A stretch of 64,000 nt of DNA from Helicoverpa zea (taxonomy: Eukaryota; Arthropoda; Insecta; Lepidoptera; Noctuidae). The stretch covers positions 7,812,001 to 7,876,000 of the forward strand of contig NC_061461.1 in NCBI RefSeq assembly GCF_022581195.2, written 5' to 3'. Below are positions 1 through 12,731 of this stretch, one piece after another. Numbering within the stretch: position 1 is the first letter of the stretch; each line of letters begins with the position of its first letter. The translations under genes were made by a program, and so were the position numbers. Under the pieces are notes generated by a model. It was given only the letters and a program-made list of their open reading frames with translations, was not told the origin of the DNA and searched no databases.

Positions 1-264
1 GCTTTGGATCGTTTAGGATACAGACAGACAAAAAAGCTTCCTCTTTATTATATTAAGTATCAATGGATTTCGTAGTCAAAGTGTGTAGGTAGTTTTCATT
101 AACTGTTTTTAAAACCATATTTAATTTAAGCTTCTTTTGAATGGCAATAAGCCAAACTGAAGCCACTCAGTCTATAACAAATTAATTAAGAAAGTTATTA
201 AGTCATAAGTATTATGTCAAAAACAAATTCAAGTCAACCCAAAATTAAATTAACCAAAGTAATC

Positions 265-340
265 ACCACAAGCCAAGTAGGCAAGAAGCCGACCCCAACA
301 TAGTTTGGGAAAAAGGCTCGGAGGATGATGAATCACCACA
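265..340 (+). mobile_element. SINE 3'-end fragment, tail type 1
   Basis: It holds AAGCCGACCCCAACATAG and GGCTCGGAGGATGATG, the last ~70 nt of the type-1 tail. Confidence 0.75.
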
Positions 341-464
341 ACACTTCGTATTATTTATAGATCTCTAAGAGTAACCGCACACTGTAAACTTTTAGTCAGC
401 CGATAGTTTTTTCGAGTTAATTAATCAATGAATGGTAGCACTGCACACTCACTTTACAAAGATC

Positions 465-650
465 CAAGGTCCGCCGGGGCTGCGGGATTGTTCGAAAGAG
501 TTACCGCGGCCCTGGTGCATAAAAGGCCTATGACGGAACACGACGGTTTTTAGTCAGTAAGAGTCTGACACTCTCTCACCGCTACTAACCCACAGCGGGA
601 GGGGTCATTTGATGATTTTTGACGTCGTTAAAAAAAAGTATTTAGCCGGT
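465..650 (-). repeat. Noctuid-type dispersed repeat copy
   Basis: On the minus strand this reads AAATCATCAAATGACCCCTC, then CCGCTGTGGGTTAG and GAGTGTCAGACTCTTACTGA. The same ordered blocks occur on the plus strand near 45240-45310, so these are two diverged copies of one family. Confidence 0.65.
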
Positions 651-776
651 ATCAGACCGACTGCAAACTTTATTGGAATCAAGGTTTTTTTTAAAAAAAA
701 ACAATTGCCGCTCACCGGGTCAACTGTCGGCCGACTATTTAGTCTCCAGGCTACTCTATAGGTGTAAGGTGATCTT

Positions 777-1179
777 CACACTGCCCCGCATCACGCTGCA
801 TCTTGCGTGTCGACGCACCTACGCGCGTTCCTGCGGGAGTGCAGATCTGCATCAGCGTGCGGGTTTTTCACGCACTCACGCGCGTAGGTGCGTTTTGTAA
901 ATTCACGCACAGCGAGTTCCATTTTCAAATATACACGTCACGCCCATTCAAAATCACGCGCGGCATTGCGGGATTCAGTGTGCCATACCTTGCGTCTCGC
1001 CGCGCACCTACGCGCGGGGGTGCGTGTTTCTCCGCATGTATGTGCGTGATCCGCATGAACGCGCGTGGATGCATTTTCAGTGTGTTGGACTATGCGTGTT
1101 TTCCATACAAACAGAGATATTTCCATACAACGGAAAAAAACGCATCCACGCACTACGCTGCATCATGCGGGGCAGTGTG
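777..1179. mobile_element. CpG-rich foldback MITE
   Basis: The ends are inverted: CACACTGCCCCGCAT at the left and its complement ATGCGGGGCAGTGTG at the right. The interior has repeated and inverted motifs such as CGCACCTACGCGCG and CGCGCGTAGGTGCG, in sharp contrast to the AT-rich flanks. It has no transposase. Short ORFs over it arise from the lack of stops in CpG-rich DNA. No target duplication could be fixed, so the superfamily is unassigned. Confidence 0.75.
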
Positions 1180-4100
1180 ATAATCGCCTAAAGGCTGCAG
1201 AAAAACAATTTTGCCACGTAAAGAAATATTTTTAAAAGGCAGACATACCATGAAACTAAAGTTATTTAATTCCCGTTAAGTTAAAAGTTTTGGTCTTTAT
1301 CTTATTTTTGTGATGGAGTTTTAAAATGAAGCAACTAAAAAAAAGATATATTTTTTTAATTTCTATTATTTAACCCGTTGTATGTTGGAGTGCACATATA
1401 CGCTAGATCCAATTGATTTTCTATTATTTTATAATTAGCGACATACAAGCTTTGTATTTTTGCAAAAAAGGACTTTTGCAAAAAGAAGGAAGGGAAAAAG
1501 GTCAAAACAATAACCTCTAAAAAAATTAACTCTTCTATACACAATCTTCAGACAAAAGACTAGAATCTCCACATCTTAGTAGAATTAAATTGATGGTGTG
1601 AATAAAAACTCATTATCATTTAGCACGTAATAACATAATGGTCGCCATTACAAGCCCATGAGATTGGGTACGCACTAACACCCTAAATGACCCGAAACTA
1701 ATGAACTCATTAGCGCTTCTCATAAGTACAGGGACATTAATTTATTACGTATATAACTTTGTAACCTACATGTGGAATAACATTTATTAAACTTGATTTT
1801 ATAAAAGTAAAATAAATTAAAGATTATTTTTCCATTTCGAACCAGCACATGTCACGTAAAATATTAGTTTTCAATACTTGAAAGGCAACTTAAATAATAT
1901 TTAATCTTAAAAAACAGAACTGAAAAAATCATACACGTCAATTCTCATTATGAAACCTCAATTTCGTATAACATTTTATTTTTTACAAGTTTATTTATTT
2001 TAGTATAAGTTCGTAATTATTGTTTTAACTTAGTTGCTGAAAACGTCATAAATATTTTTTTATAAATATGTAACTTTCATTTAATTTCCCTTATTGCCTC
2101 AAAGTTACACACACGTTTTGTCAAGTTTGATTATTTTTTATTTGGACATGCTAGTAAGCTTAATTGAAATCATAAAACATTCTTGTAGCCAACTTACAAT
2201 ATATACACACAGAACACAAATATCTGAACTCTCACACAAAGAGTGTGTAAATAAAAATTCAATTTGAAAAACTCAACCATTTCCCAATTTCGCGGAAAAT
2301 GTTACAAGAAATAAAGTCTAAAATTCGAGGCTTCACTTCAAGCGAGTCACTCGGCTTCACAGAGAGTAGGCGGTCAAAGAGATGCCTCAGCGACTCGCGA
2401 AAATATGACGGATATATGTAAGTAAACATTTCTTACACACGAACCACAAAGAGAAAACAAACGTGAATATTTTCCAGTAAATAATACAGAGCAGCTATTT
2501 CTTTTACGTAAAAAATCTTGTATCACAAATATCTGTGCGTTTTTAGAGGTGAAATATTTGTAGACACATATTTGTGGGTGCCTTGTTTAAATGCTAGTGC
2601 GCTTCCATATCTCCTTTGTACACTTAGGTATATTAAAAAGCTGAAGAATTTAATTTTTTGTTTGTTCTTTCTACGCAGGGTTTATCCCAGGAATTAATGG
2701 TCAAATTTTAAAAAATACTGATCCAGAATACAAGGTATTCATCATTCTGAAACATATCTCAGGCACTTAGGAACATCTCTAAAATGCGTAGTGGATCTAT
2801 GTACCCAAAGTAACTCATACTACAGAAGCTACAAAATTTTTAATCTAACGTGATATCTGATCTTTATTTTATAGTTCCAAGAAATCTACGCAGATACTTT
2901 GTCAATATTGCCTCTTCCATGCTAGGCTAAGAGCTACTTTTGGTAGCAAATATTTTAAAGAGAAACCAAATCTAGCCTGATAATAGAACGTCAATTTGTA
3001 CAATAAAATCCAATACCAGTAGAAACACGACTCAAAATATAAATATGCTTTCAACGTGTTGAAAGTCGTAACAGAAAAAAGGTCTCAACTTGAGATGCGT
3101 TGCGTGAGATACTTCGCGTAAATAATCAGATGTTGATCTCAACACTTCGGGAAAGGAAACGCGGGACGTCACGGGAAAACCTTCCTTTCAATCTCGATAA
3201 AGTTCAAACTACATGAAAATACATTCTGCGTTAGCAAAAAGTTGATGCGACTAAGAATCCGCACACAGCACATTAGACTGCGGACTAAGAATGGTGGACC
3301 CAATGTAATGTATGTATTTTTTTAAAGAAAATCTGATGATCAGTCAAAGTTTTCAGTCGGTCTGGTATAGCTAAATACACGATCTTTGTAATGTGTGCAC
3401 TATCATTCAAGAGTCCAAACTAACTATCGGGCGACTAAAAGTTAGTACATATATGGGTACGCTAACTAAAATTAGCTTCATAATAAATCCAAAAGCACAT
3501 AAAACCTTAATCCAGTTTTTTATGTGAACGTAACAAAATAGTTTGCCTTTCAGTGTTTGTCCCATACTAAACGTTCATAATTTATGAGTACAGCGACCCT
3601 TTTCGAGTCGTTTACGTCTAAAACTGTCTTAAGACCGCATATGAATTCATGAAGAATGTCACCAGACAGGACGCACATGTTAAATCCAGACTGTGTACAA
3701 ATGCACGCTGACAATATGTGAATACAAAACAGATAAGGAGTCGCTACATCTCAAGATATGCAACTTAGTACGTAGATCATACTCTTTGGTACATAACGCT
3801 TCTATGCATTCCTAACGACGATGCATTGACGAAGCTTGTTAATCTTCTAAGTAAGCAACTTGAAACAATGTGGCAAAGTCATCAATTTTATAACAAAGTC
3901 TTTAAGGTACGGTACAGATGAGAAGAGAATTTCTAATTGAACGACTGTTTACGAGTCTGTGCTTTGCAGTGATTAAAATGATTGCATTGCATTGAAATAA
4001 TTATGAACTATCAGCATAGTGAATAGTCGAGTTAGTTATAGTATAGTTCGAGAGCGACCCCGTTTAGTTAGTAGCTCAATATTGCAATCAAATATAACAT

Positions 4101-5190
4101 GCTGGGTGCTTGCAAGTTGAAATGCAGATTATGAAATAACCAGATGATGTTTATGCATGTCCTAACTGGGTTGACATTGAAAGAGAATAATTTGACTGCA
4201 TCTTGATAAACCAATATTTAGTAAAACATTTCGAAAATATTGTTTACCTATTTCGAATATTTAACGCAATGTGAGCTTTTACGACACCTCCAAATTATTC
4301 CTCACTCGAACCACCAATGACAACATAACATGTTGATATTGTCTCACGTAACCATTAATCAATTAAACGTCAAACAATCCCCAAGCAAACGTGCTTGCAC
4401 GTTAACAATAAATATACAGAACAATAAACTGACAAGGGAATTAATTTTTAAAGTCAACAAGCCGTATTCATTTTACTAAACAAACCTTGGTACAGAGAGA
4501 AATTGTCTCGGACGAGTCAAAGAGTATACACACAATTATTTCAGAAGCAACAGTCATTTGTTTTGAATACCTGAAGTTATCTACTGGTATTGATTGTTCT
4601 ATGATTATTCGACGCCAATACCGAACAGTACCGTTGTCTTTTATTAAGGAGTACCTATGTGCGCACCACGTACTTTTCGTCACCAACGCATTTTTAAAGA
4701 CCTGGATTTTTAGATCCTCATGTCAAACAATGGGAGGGCTCGCTTTGAATCTCGCCTCATATTTTCTGTTCAGAACGAACATCTGAATGGGCGGACGGAA
4801 TAGAACGGCAAATGGAGTTCCCCGTATTAATATTCGTGTCACACAAACATGACGAGTAAAAACTAGAACTAAAACTATTCAGTTTGTGAAGGCTTAAAAG
4901 TGATTTTCGTGTTACAGTGTAAAAACATTTTTGGCTAGCTTTGTGTTTGTATCCTTTAATAATAGAAACATAAAAGAAGCTACTGTTACCTAAAAAAATC
5001 TAATTATTAGCCAACTACGTAAGAAATTTTAGGTACCTAATTGAAAACCTTTTATGAAATGTATTTCAACATTAGTCGACTGAAATTAGATGTTACACGT
5101 TTACTTTTTTGATGTCCTATATTCTGAGCACGGCATTTTTACAAGACCTTGTTCTTGAGTTTCAATGTACCGATGTATTTCAATATTAAA
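1180..5190. other. AT-rich stretch, nothing recognised
   Basis: Both strands were read. There are no ORFs with family resemblance, no clear repeat boundaries and no splice-bounded exon. Confidence 0.6.
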
Positions 5191-5191
5191 C

Positions 5192-5260
5192 ACTAGCTGT
5201 TGCCCGCAACTTCGTCTGCGTGGGCAATATAGAATAGTCAAAATACTACTTATCCCGTAG
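5192..5260 (+). repeat. Degenerate lepidopteran repeat
   Basis: CACTAGCTGTTGCCCGCAAC, then TTCGTCTGCGTGGG is a worn version of the motif seen better preserved at 26994. Confidence 0.6.
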
Positions 5261-5496
5261 GTGCATTCTTTCACGTGACAGTATAATTAGGATTAGCACT
5301 TAGCAGTCGCATAGATTCATTGATCAAGGTTGTGTTGTGGATGTGACCATTTATCTAAGCAAAAGAAGTAAAGTTTGTGACGTTGTGAATATCTCTGGAT
5401 CTAGTCAGCCAATTTGGAAAATTATTACGTATGGTGCGTAAGTAATTTTCACAGGAAACAGTTATAATCTATGTCTATATGCTTTGATCTCAGTGG

Positions 5497-5563
5497 CGTG
5501 CACTTAGAGAGGCCTATGTCCAGCAGTGGACTGCGATAGGCCGATGATGATGATGATGACGAT
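5497..5563 (+). mobile_element. SINE 3'-end fragment, tail type 2
   Basis: It holds GAGGCCTATGTCCAGCAGTG followed by a (GAT)n run, a diverged type-2 tail. Confidence 0.65.
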
Positions 5564-5634
5564 ATGCTTTGAGTCTGACAAAGCTGTCATTTGTACATTT
5601 TCTGCAGCTGCTGCGACTAATCAGAAGCCAGAAA

Positions 5635-5800
5635 GTCTGTCAGTCTTACCATGGATATCGGCTTGTGTAGTTGACTGGATTGAAGATAGGTAGATAGGTA
5701 GTCGCTCCAAGCAAAATATTGGTACTCAAACAGTTTCGGTGACTGGAAGCCAACACCAACATAGTTGGGGAATAGCCGGATGGATGATAAAATGAGTCAT
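5635..5800 (+). mobile_element. Diverged SINE fragment, tail type 1
   Basis: TAGTCGCTCC, TGGTACTCA and CAACACCAACATAGTTGGGG follow the order of the type-1 tail, with many changes. Confidence 0.6.
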
Positions 5801-5900
5801 CATCATCAGCAGGCGCATAGGGTAGGATAGTTTCACTACTGGGGAGAAACACTTGTATGACGGGGATTTTCTGTGCACTTACTCACTATGGTAAGGCTGA

Positions 5901-6226
5901 CCCCACATTAGGCGTGCGCGATCCTCGGGCGTGTGAGTAGCGCGGGCGTCGCGAGCACGCTGCATGAACGTCGCGTTTTGCTGCCCTGCGGCATGTGTGA
6001 AGAGTGCAAGCGACGCGGCGCTCGAGTTGCGTTCTTACCCCTTCGCCTGCTATCCCCGCCACCCGCTAAACGCCTTAGCAGTTAAACGTCAAGGAGAGCG
6101 GCGCGTGCGCGCCGCGACCTCGCTGTAGGTAAATGCCGCAGGGCAGCAAAACGCGACGTTCATGCAGCGTGCTCGCGACGCCCGCGCTACTCACACGCCC
6201 GAGGATCGCGCACGCCTAATGTGGGG
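5901..6226. mobile_element. Foldback MITE with 93-nt perfect arms
   Basis: Left arm 5901-5993 and right arm 6134-6226 are exact reverse complements over 93 nt, starting CCCCACATTAGGCGTGCGCG. The 140-nt centre is also CpG-rich and contains the palindrome GCGGCGCGTGCGCGCCGC. No transposase and no clear duplication. Perfect arms imply recent activity or arm-to-arm conversion. Confidence 0.9.
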
Positions 6227-7865
6227 GAGGCCTAAGCCGGGACTCCACCGAAATGTTTGCATTAGTTCACGAATAGGCAAAATGTACGTATCTGTGAGAG
6301 TCCACTTCATGTGTTCGTACTTGAAACCTGCAGTTTTGCCAAGATTTTCAAAATGTACGCTCTCAATTTGTCATTTCTTGGTGGAGCCAGCAAATCAAAA
6401 GAAACAGAAGTGTTGTACTGGGTGTTATACTGGGCGTCACTACCGCACACCAGGAAAATTTCGCTCTTGCGTTTATATACCATATTTTGTGTCACACGTA
6501 AACAGGACGACAGTAAGTAAAAAAAGTCCACCGAAAAACTTTTAAAGATCTGATGAACGAACAAATCAGACCTGACTTGGTCAACTGGGGCCAATCAGAG
6601 CTCTATGAAGCGATCATATGCTTTGGCTCCTACTGTTATTGTGGTTTCTGAAAATTTATTCACCTCATTCAACGATGAATGTAATTCTGATGGTACTATT
6701 AAGAACACTTGCTTAGCGCAGAAGCTGACGTTGGCAGGTCGACTCTTTTGACTTCTCGAATAGGATACCATTGGTTTTTGTGCAATGCACACCTGCAATG
6801 CATGCTGGATTAGGATAGGATACAGGTGGATAGGATTTGCAACAGAAAACAATTCTGTCTTTGTGATTGAATGACATCAAACGTAGTTTTATATAAAAGG
6901 TGTTTTTTTAGACTTGGCTCGGGTCTTACTGAGACTGTTCGTAATCGTGACCGGACCAGTATTTGCGATCAGAAGTTGAAAGTAAGCATGTCTCTGGTAT
7001 GCGACGCGCAATTTGTACGTTTTCAGACGCATAAAGCATTTTACGTGTGTATGGTATTAAATCGAGAAAGCTCCCATTTCTTATCTGCACTTTGTATCTG
7101 GGCTTGTTCTTAAAGCTACAGAATCCTACATTACCTACCTACCTCACGCTTAGCAGCACTTGCGAGAGACAGATCCTCCTTTCTTCTAGGATTAAGTTTA
7201 CATACTTTGCATCAGAAAAAATAATGAAGGTCTACTTAATACTATTCACTCAAAGTAATTTGTTTTAAGGCCACCACATTAGTGGAAGAGAAGCTAAACT
7301 ATGTTTATGAAAAAATCCTGATATAAACTCCATCTGTAACTTTAAATGATAATTAATTGTTATACTAAAGTCATCATTTTTGACATAATATTCAAAAAAT
7401 AATTTAGATGGCACCGTTTTAAATTTGGCTGAGAGCTATTATTTTCCTTTCATCAAGGTAATAATTATAATTGGATTTTGATGTGGCACGGCAAACTGAC
7501 AAACACTATTGAAATGTCTATCGAAAAATTACACTACGTGTTAAAATATCGTGAATTACGGAAAATACACAACTCCATCTGTTGAAATAATAATCCTCTA
7601 TAAAGAATGTATGGTAATTTATTGTCATTTACCACCTCGCTCCTTTGACAAATTTTATGTATTTTATTTAACACAGATTACCACAGATGGAGCTACTTTA
7701 ACCTTGGCTAAACACAATTTTCATTTTTTTTTTCTTCCGAAGTTACTTATGAAGGTGTGATTTTCTGTGTAAAGGTTAATAATAGGCCGATCAACTAATA
7801 TAAGTACAACATTCAAATGTACAGTTTTGACAAACAGATTGCGTGTCGTAATATTTTACATCTTG
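6227..7865. other. AT-rich stretch, nothing recognised
   Basis: Several short ORFs occur on both strands (about 60-130 codons), but none resembles a known family or is bounded by good splice sites. They overlap each other and the foldback. Confidence 0.55.
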
Positions 7866-8092
7866 AATTCACAAAATTAATCATATCTTTTGATAGAGTG
7901 AATCGATTTCGATGAAACAAAAACTAAGTAATACCCCAAGTTACGTAGAATTTTTGTATATAAGCATTGTCTGCATTGAATTCGTAGATTTTACGTGAAT
8001 CCCGAACGAACAAACAGATAAACAGATAAACAGACAAACAGACAAACAGACAAACAGACAAACAGACAAACAGACAAAAATGACAAAAATGA
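7866..8092 (+). repeat. Degenerate repeat ending in an ACAGACAA microsatellite
   Basis: A low-complexity run of (ACAGACAA)n/(ACAGATAA)n spans about 8009-8079. It follows text of the kind that ends many lepidopteran degenerate retroelement copies. Confidence 0.7.
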
Positions 8093-10929
8093 TGGAAATG
8101 GGTTCTGTTAGTTATCCTTTAACATGCTGGCTATTTTTTTTGCCAATTTCTTCAATGTACAAAAATTACTTTTCTACAGATTTATTATATGTATAGATTA
8201 CCTGAATCAGTTCAGCTATTTCAGAGTGTAGGTAAATGCACAGACAGAAAGACAAACAGCACTTCACAGATTTACATTCAAAATTGATTAAAATTCCAAA
8301 ACGGATTTCAGCAAGTCTACTTATGATACACCTTTATAATTTCGACTGACTTTACAACTAAAATACTAATAAACCGCGAACAGCTAAGTCAAATACCCAA
8401 TCCCGACTTTATAACGATAGCATAGAGTTTAAAATTCACTGTCAAATATTCTATCGTGTTTTATAGCCGTGCCTATCAATAATGCAACGTACACTGCCAA
8501 CATTTAACCCTTGGGATTCTGCCCCTAATTAACTTGGGTCCACGTTACCACTGCGATATTACGAATGCAAAGCCGGTGTCAAACTCTGAACAATCAAAGT
8601 AATAATGGTACCTAGTAAACAAGGTGCGTCCGATACTTGTAGAAGTTTGCTTCGTTAGTTGATTTTGGTTGATAAATATGTAAGCTGCAAAAAGTTGCTC
8701 GGGTTGTGATTAACATAACTTGTTTTGTACGATTGCATTTTATTGCCTGTTGTCCGGGCTCCACTCAGTAAAAACGTAAGTTAAAGTAAGAGTGGAAGTA
8801 GAGCACGTTAATATCAGAACCAGCGAACAAATTTACCACAATGCTAACTTGCCTAGCCTTTATTGGCTATGGTAGTTGAAAAAACTGATGTAGTACATAG
8901 CTTACTACAACTGTTTTATGCGCCTAAACCAGATTACCAGAGCCAAAGATTATAAGTAACTATTTTATGAAGATTGAGATAGTCCACATAAATATAGCTA
9001 CTTTCGTAGATACATATCACTTTCTCAGGCAGTATTATATAGATACTTACCAACAAATACCTCGCTTAACCTTGTTACTTATCCAAGGGATATCCATCAT
9101 CATTTCAATAAATGCTAACAGTATTAACCCTTAAATGTTCACTACTTAACATGACCCAACCCGACCACTAGACGTGACGATAAATTGGGGATTATGATGT
9201 AATCAACGCGCTTAAACTAGATCACTTCTTGTGGTTAGCTGATATAAGTACTTATTGATGACTATCCTGATATGGCCGTGGACGGGTTGAGCGTTTAAGC
9301 CGGCAGCAGCGTCTGACTATTATATTATTAATACATTTTAGGTCCATAAGCTTGAATACTCAAACATAACTCATATCAGCGAAGCGTCTGGCAACAGAAC
9401 CACCTTTGTTGGTTTATTATTGATCTTGTACTCGTAGATAATATAATTAACTCAGCCATACTCAATACATGTAAGGATTTAACAAGTGTAAACTGGCAGT
9501 AAAAAGCCATTCACGGGCACTGCACAAAAGGACCTATCGCACCGTCATTTATTTCCTTTTTCGCCTTAACCTCTAAAAAGGATCACCGTTCTATAAATAT
9601 CTCCATGAATACATACGACAGACATACATTAGACACGTAATATTTCATCAGAGTAAACTGCTCAGTAGTTAAATGGGGATATGCGTACGATTTATCATTT
9701 TTCACTGACTTTCCCTTAGGCAATGGCCCCTTTTATCTACGGCCCTTGCCACGGGGTCGAAAGAATTATTCTTTTCTCTCAATCCGTCCAAGATTTTGAT
9801 AAGCAAAGCCCGAAGGCATTTGAAAAGTATTGTGCTGAATCCAAAATACCCTTCCATTAACCGTCATTTGAAACCTAAAAATGTTTACTCTGTTGAACAT
9901 TTTTAATGGTCCCATTGTGATAAAGGGTTTGTGAAAACAAGTCGTGATTATATTGCCCAGTTAGGTATATTATTTTAATTGATGTATATTTGTATTTTTG
10001 TAGGTATTTTAAATGAGATCATATTTGATATTACTTATATGTAAATATGTTTAAATAAAAAAATCTGGTCTTATTTAACCTTCTGTAAAAAAAATTAATG
10101 GGACTGCAGAAAAATTGCCAAACAAAAATATTTATGTGTGTTAGGGTATAGGTATTTTAAAATATGTAATATTTTACTGAAAAGAGTGTGGGAGTGCAAA
10201 CATTTTTTGACCTGAAAGCCTACATCAATACATTAAGTTTTGACATTGGGCTGAAAAACCAGACCTATGCAAATACTCACTAATAGTAAAACGCAAACAT
10301 TTTTTCTACATTATAATATTTTCCATTTTATAGAGAGGTGACGCTTGGCGCACCTCGAGAGTATTACGAAAATATTGATATATTGTAAACATTCAATATA
10401 TCGAAAGTATTCAAAAATATTTATCGCCTTCTCTTGGGAAATATTTCGAAAGAGTTCTCTCCGATACTTTATAACTATTTGAAATTCAAAAAAGTTTCAC
10501 GTTTTCTTAAATTGGACATCAGCTGATTTCATATCTTGTAGTCTGCTCTTTATAATGCTATTACATTGACGATTACATTTTTAACCAATTCTCAGAAAAA
10601 GGGTTAAGTGTGCTAACAAAGTGTATTGAAAAGTTTTATTTAGATTTGCTTTTGTAGATAAATACTTATTCGTTTATAGATAAATATTTCAGTCGTAAAA
10701 GTCTTGAATTTAAATTAAAATGTTTTTAACGAATTCGTGAACGACTTCTTAAGAAAGTCATGAACAAAATCATAGCATGTAAAGTAGAATTTCGATAGCA
10801 TCAAAGAGCACATCACATCAGGCATATCATATTATTTTATTTTTGGGTATATATTATTTAGTAGGTATATATTCATTATTTACGTATTGTTTATGTAGGT
10901 ATTATACAATATACAGCTGTTTTCTTCCA
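8093..10929. other. AT-rich stretch, nothing recognised
   Basis: No exon, RNA gene or bounded repeat could be supported on either strand. Confidence 0.55.
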
Positions 10930-11120
10930 TTTTAATTTCTGTTTCCTTTGCTTTTTTTACACACTGTCTACATCTCTTTTATTCTCTTTTTCCTTTCGCA
11001 GGTATGCTGGAAGAGATTTCTTAAGAAATAAGCATTACCTTTGTAAATTCTTTCTTTCCTGTCATCTTTCTCTATTATGTGTGTGTACAAAAATTTGTAA
11101 ATAAATAAATAAATAAATCA
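10930..11120 (+). repeat. LINE 3'-UTR relic with (AAAT)n tail
   Basis: GTATGCTGGAAGAGATTTCT, then CCTTTGTAAATTC and GTGTACAAAAATTTG, followed by (AAAT)5. This matches the non-coding end common to a widespread lepidopteran LINE family. No coding part remains. Confidence 0.6.
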
Positions 11121-12095
11121 GGTAATTTTCTTTAAATTTTCACAAAATAAATGATTGAAAAAAAAACATAAGATCAGTGGTAAGCTCGCGATTTCTAGGT
11201 GCTACAAAGTGCTCTAACTTATCTCTCTAGTTGACTTCTCATATCACAAGCTATTATTCAACTGATTTCTGCCTAATCACTGCCATTAGTACTAAGGTAA
11301 ACGTACCAATAGTCGTCGGATTTCGGAAATCACTGACTTTGAAGCGCTACTGTGTGTTAAATATTCAATAGAAAATGAAAATTTTTGCATGACGTGATAG
11401 AGTATTTATTCGTTATTCTAAGTAACTAATGTTTTTTTAATCATTTTGATGGGTTTATAGACTTATTAAGGCAAAAGTAAAAAAAGGGCGATTTGTACCA
11501 ATAGTCGTCTGATTTGTACGGATACTCGTCAAATATTCCCAGTACTCGTCAACATTAATGCTAATGTAAACTCTCTGCTCTTGAACATAAAGTTCAAGTT
11601 ATGTACATTTTTTTTGTGCTTGAATTTGTTAAGCATACTTGTGCTTTTGAAACATTGGGTAGGTAGATAGATAAAAAACCAAATCCCTATTTAGAATAGC
11701 AGGGAAAAACGCTTGGAATCACAAAATCAGTCTATAAAATAGATGTTATATTTCTTAATCATAATAATAATGCAATAATGTGCATATATAGCACGAGTAA
11801 AATAATTACTATTAAAATATTTAAATTGTAAAATAAAATAATTAGTATTCACTAAAAAAATAATCAAAAAGTATATTATTTAAATTATTACTAATTATAG
11901 CTTTCCGCGAAATAATTACTAACATTCATAAATATGTAGGTAAGGTTGTCATTCATCAAAACTTCTGAACTGCTTAGCGCATGCTAAGAACGATTTGCAA
12001 AAAATTCTATAGACAGTTCAAACTGTCTACTGTCGTAAAGGTATCAATCAAAAAATAAAATATGATAAGTTACAACTAAGCGTTCAAACCTAATA

Positions 12096-12712
12096 CAGTA
12101 CAACCCGCTTAAGACGATTTCTCAGGGACCCCACCAAAAACGCGTCTTAAGCGAGAAAGCGTATTATGCGGGATAGGGAAAATAAAACGAACGTACTACA
12201 TATTATTATGTATTTTGTTCTTATTATTTTAAATTATGTACATTCAATACATTATTTAAAATAATCACTTATTTTGGTTTGACAGAAAGTAAGACAGAAA
12301 GAGTTTGATTTGTTGTTTGTGACTTTTTATCGAAAACTTTCAATATCTCAATTTTTTCTTGAAGTGACAATGCCTTTCGCTTAATTGTAGTCATATTGTA
12401 ACAAACAAATGATGCACTATTACAAAAGAATCAGAGCGTACGCGCGACAAGTCAAGAAATGACGATCGGGGCAAACAAAAGTGCGGGCAGCGCGGGGGAG
12501 GGGGGCTCGGCTCGCCCTCGCCGTTAAAGCGCTCTCGGCTGGCCTCGAGTGCGGGCGTATGGCCTGAGCGCGGACGTATTAAACGGGATGACGAATCGTA
12601 TTAAGCGTTAAGAAATGTATGAAAATATGTCTCAAGTTGCAGGGACTGGCGTAAAGCGGCGTATTATGCGAGAAATCGTATTAAGCGTGATCGTATTAAA
12701 CGGGTTATACTG
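12096..12712. mobile_element. pogo/Tigger-like MITE
   Basis: 617 bp. The TIRs CAGTACAACCCGCTTAAGAC and, from the other end, CAGTATAACCCGTTTAATAC are flanked by TA on both sides (12094-12095 and 12713-12714). Further in, AAGCGAGAAAGCGTATTATG and GGCGTATTATGCGAGAAATC are also inverted relatives. CAG-start ends, the TA duplication and this style of end fit the pogo branch of Tc1/mariner. The core at about 12430-12560 is strongly CpG-rich. No transposase ORF. Confidence 0.85.
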
Positions 12713-12731
12713 TAATAATAATATCTAATAA

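Noticed and set aside
803..1180. 125-codon ORF
   Set aside because: It lies wholly in a CpG-rich foldback where stops are rare; composition is arginine and cysteine rich with no domain.
6162..6545. 127-codon ORF
   Set aside because: Its first part is the right arm of the foldback at 5901-6226 and the rest overlaps ORFs on both strands; no domain or splice support.
8009..8079. Direct repeats as a CRISPR-like array
   Set aside because: The units are contiguous ACAGACAA with no spacers, a plain microsatellite at the end of a retroelement relic in a eukaryotic genome.
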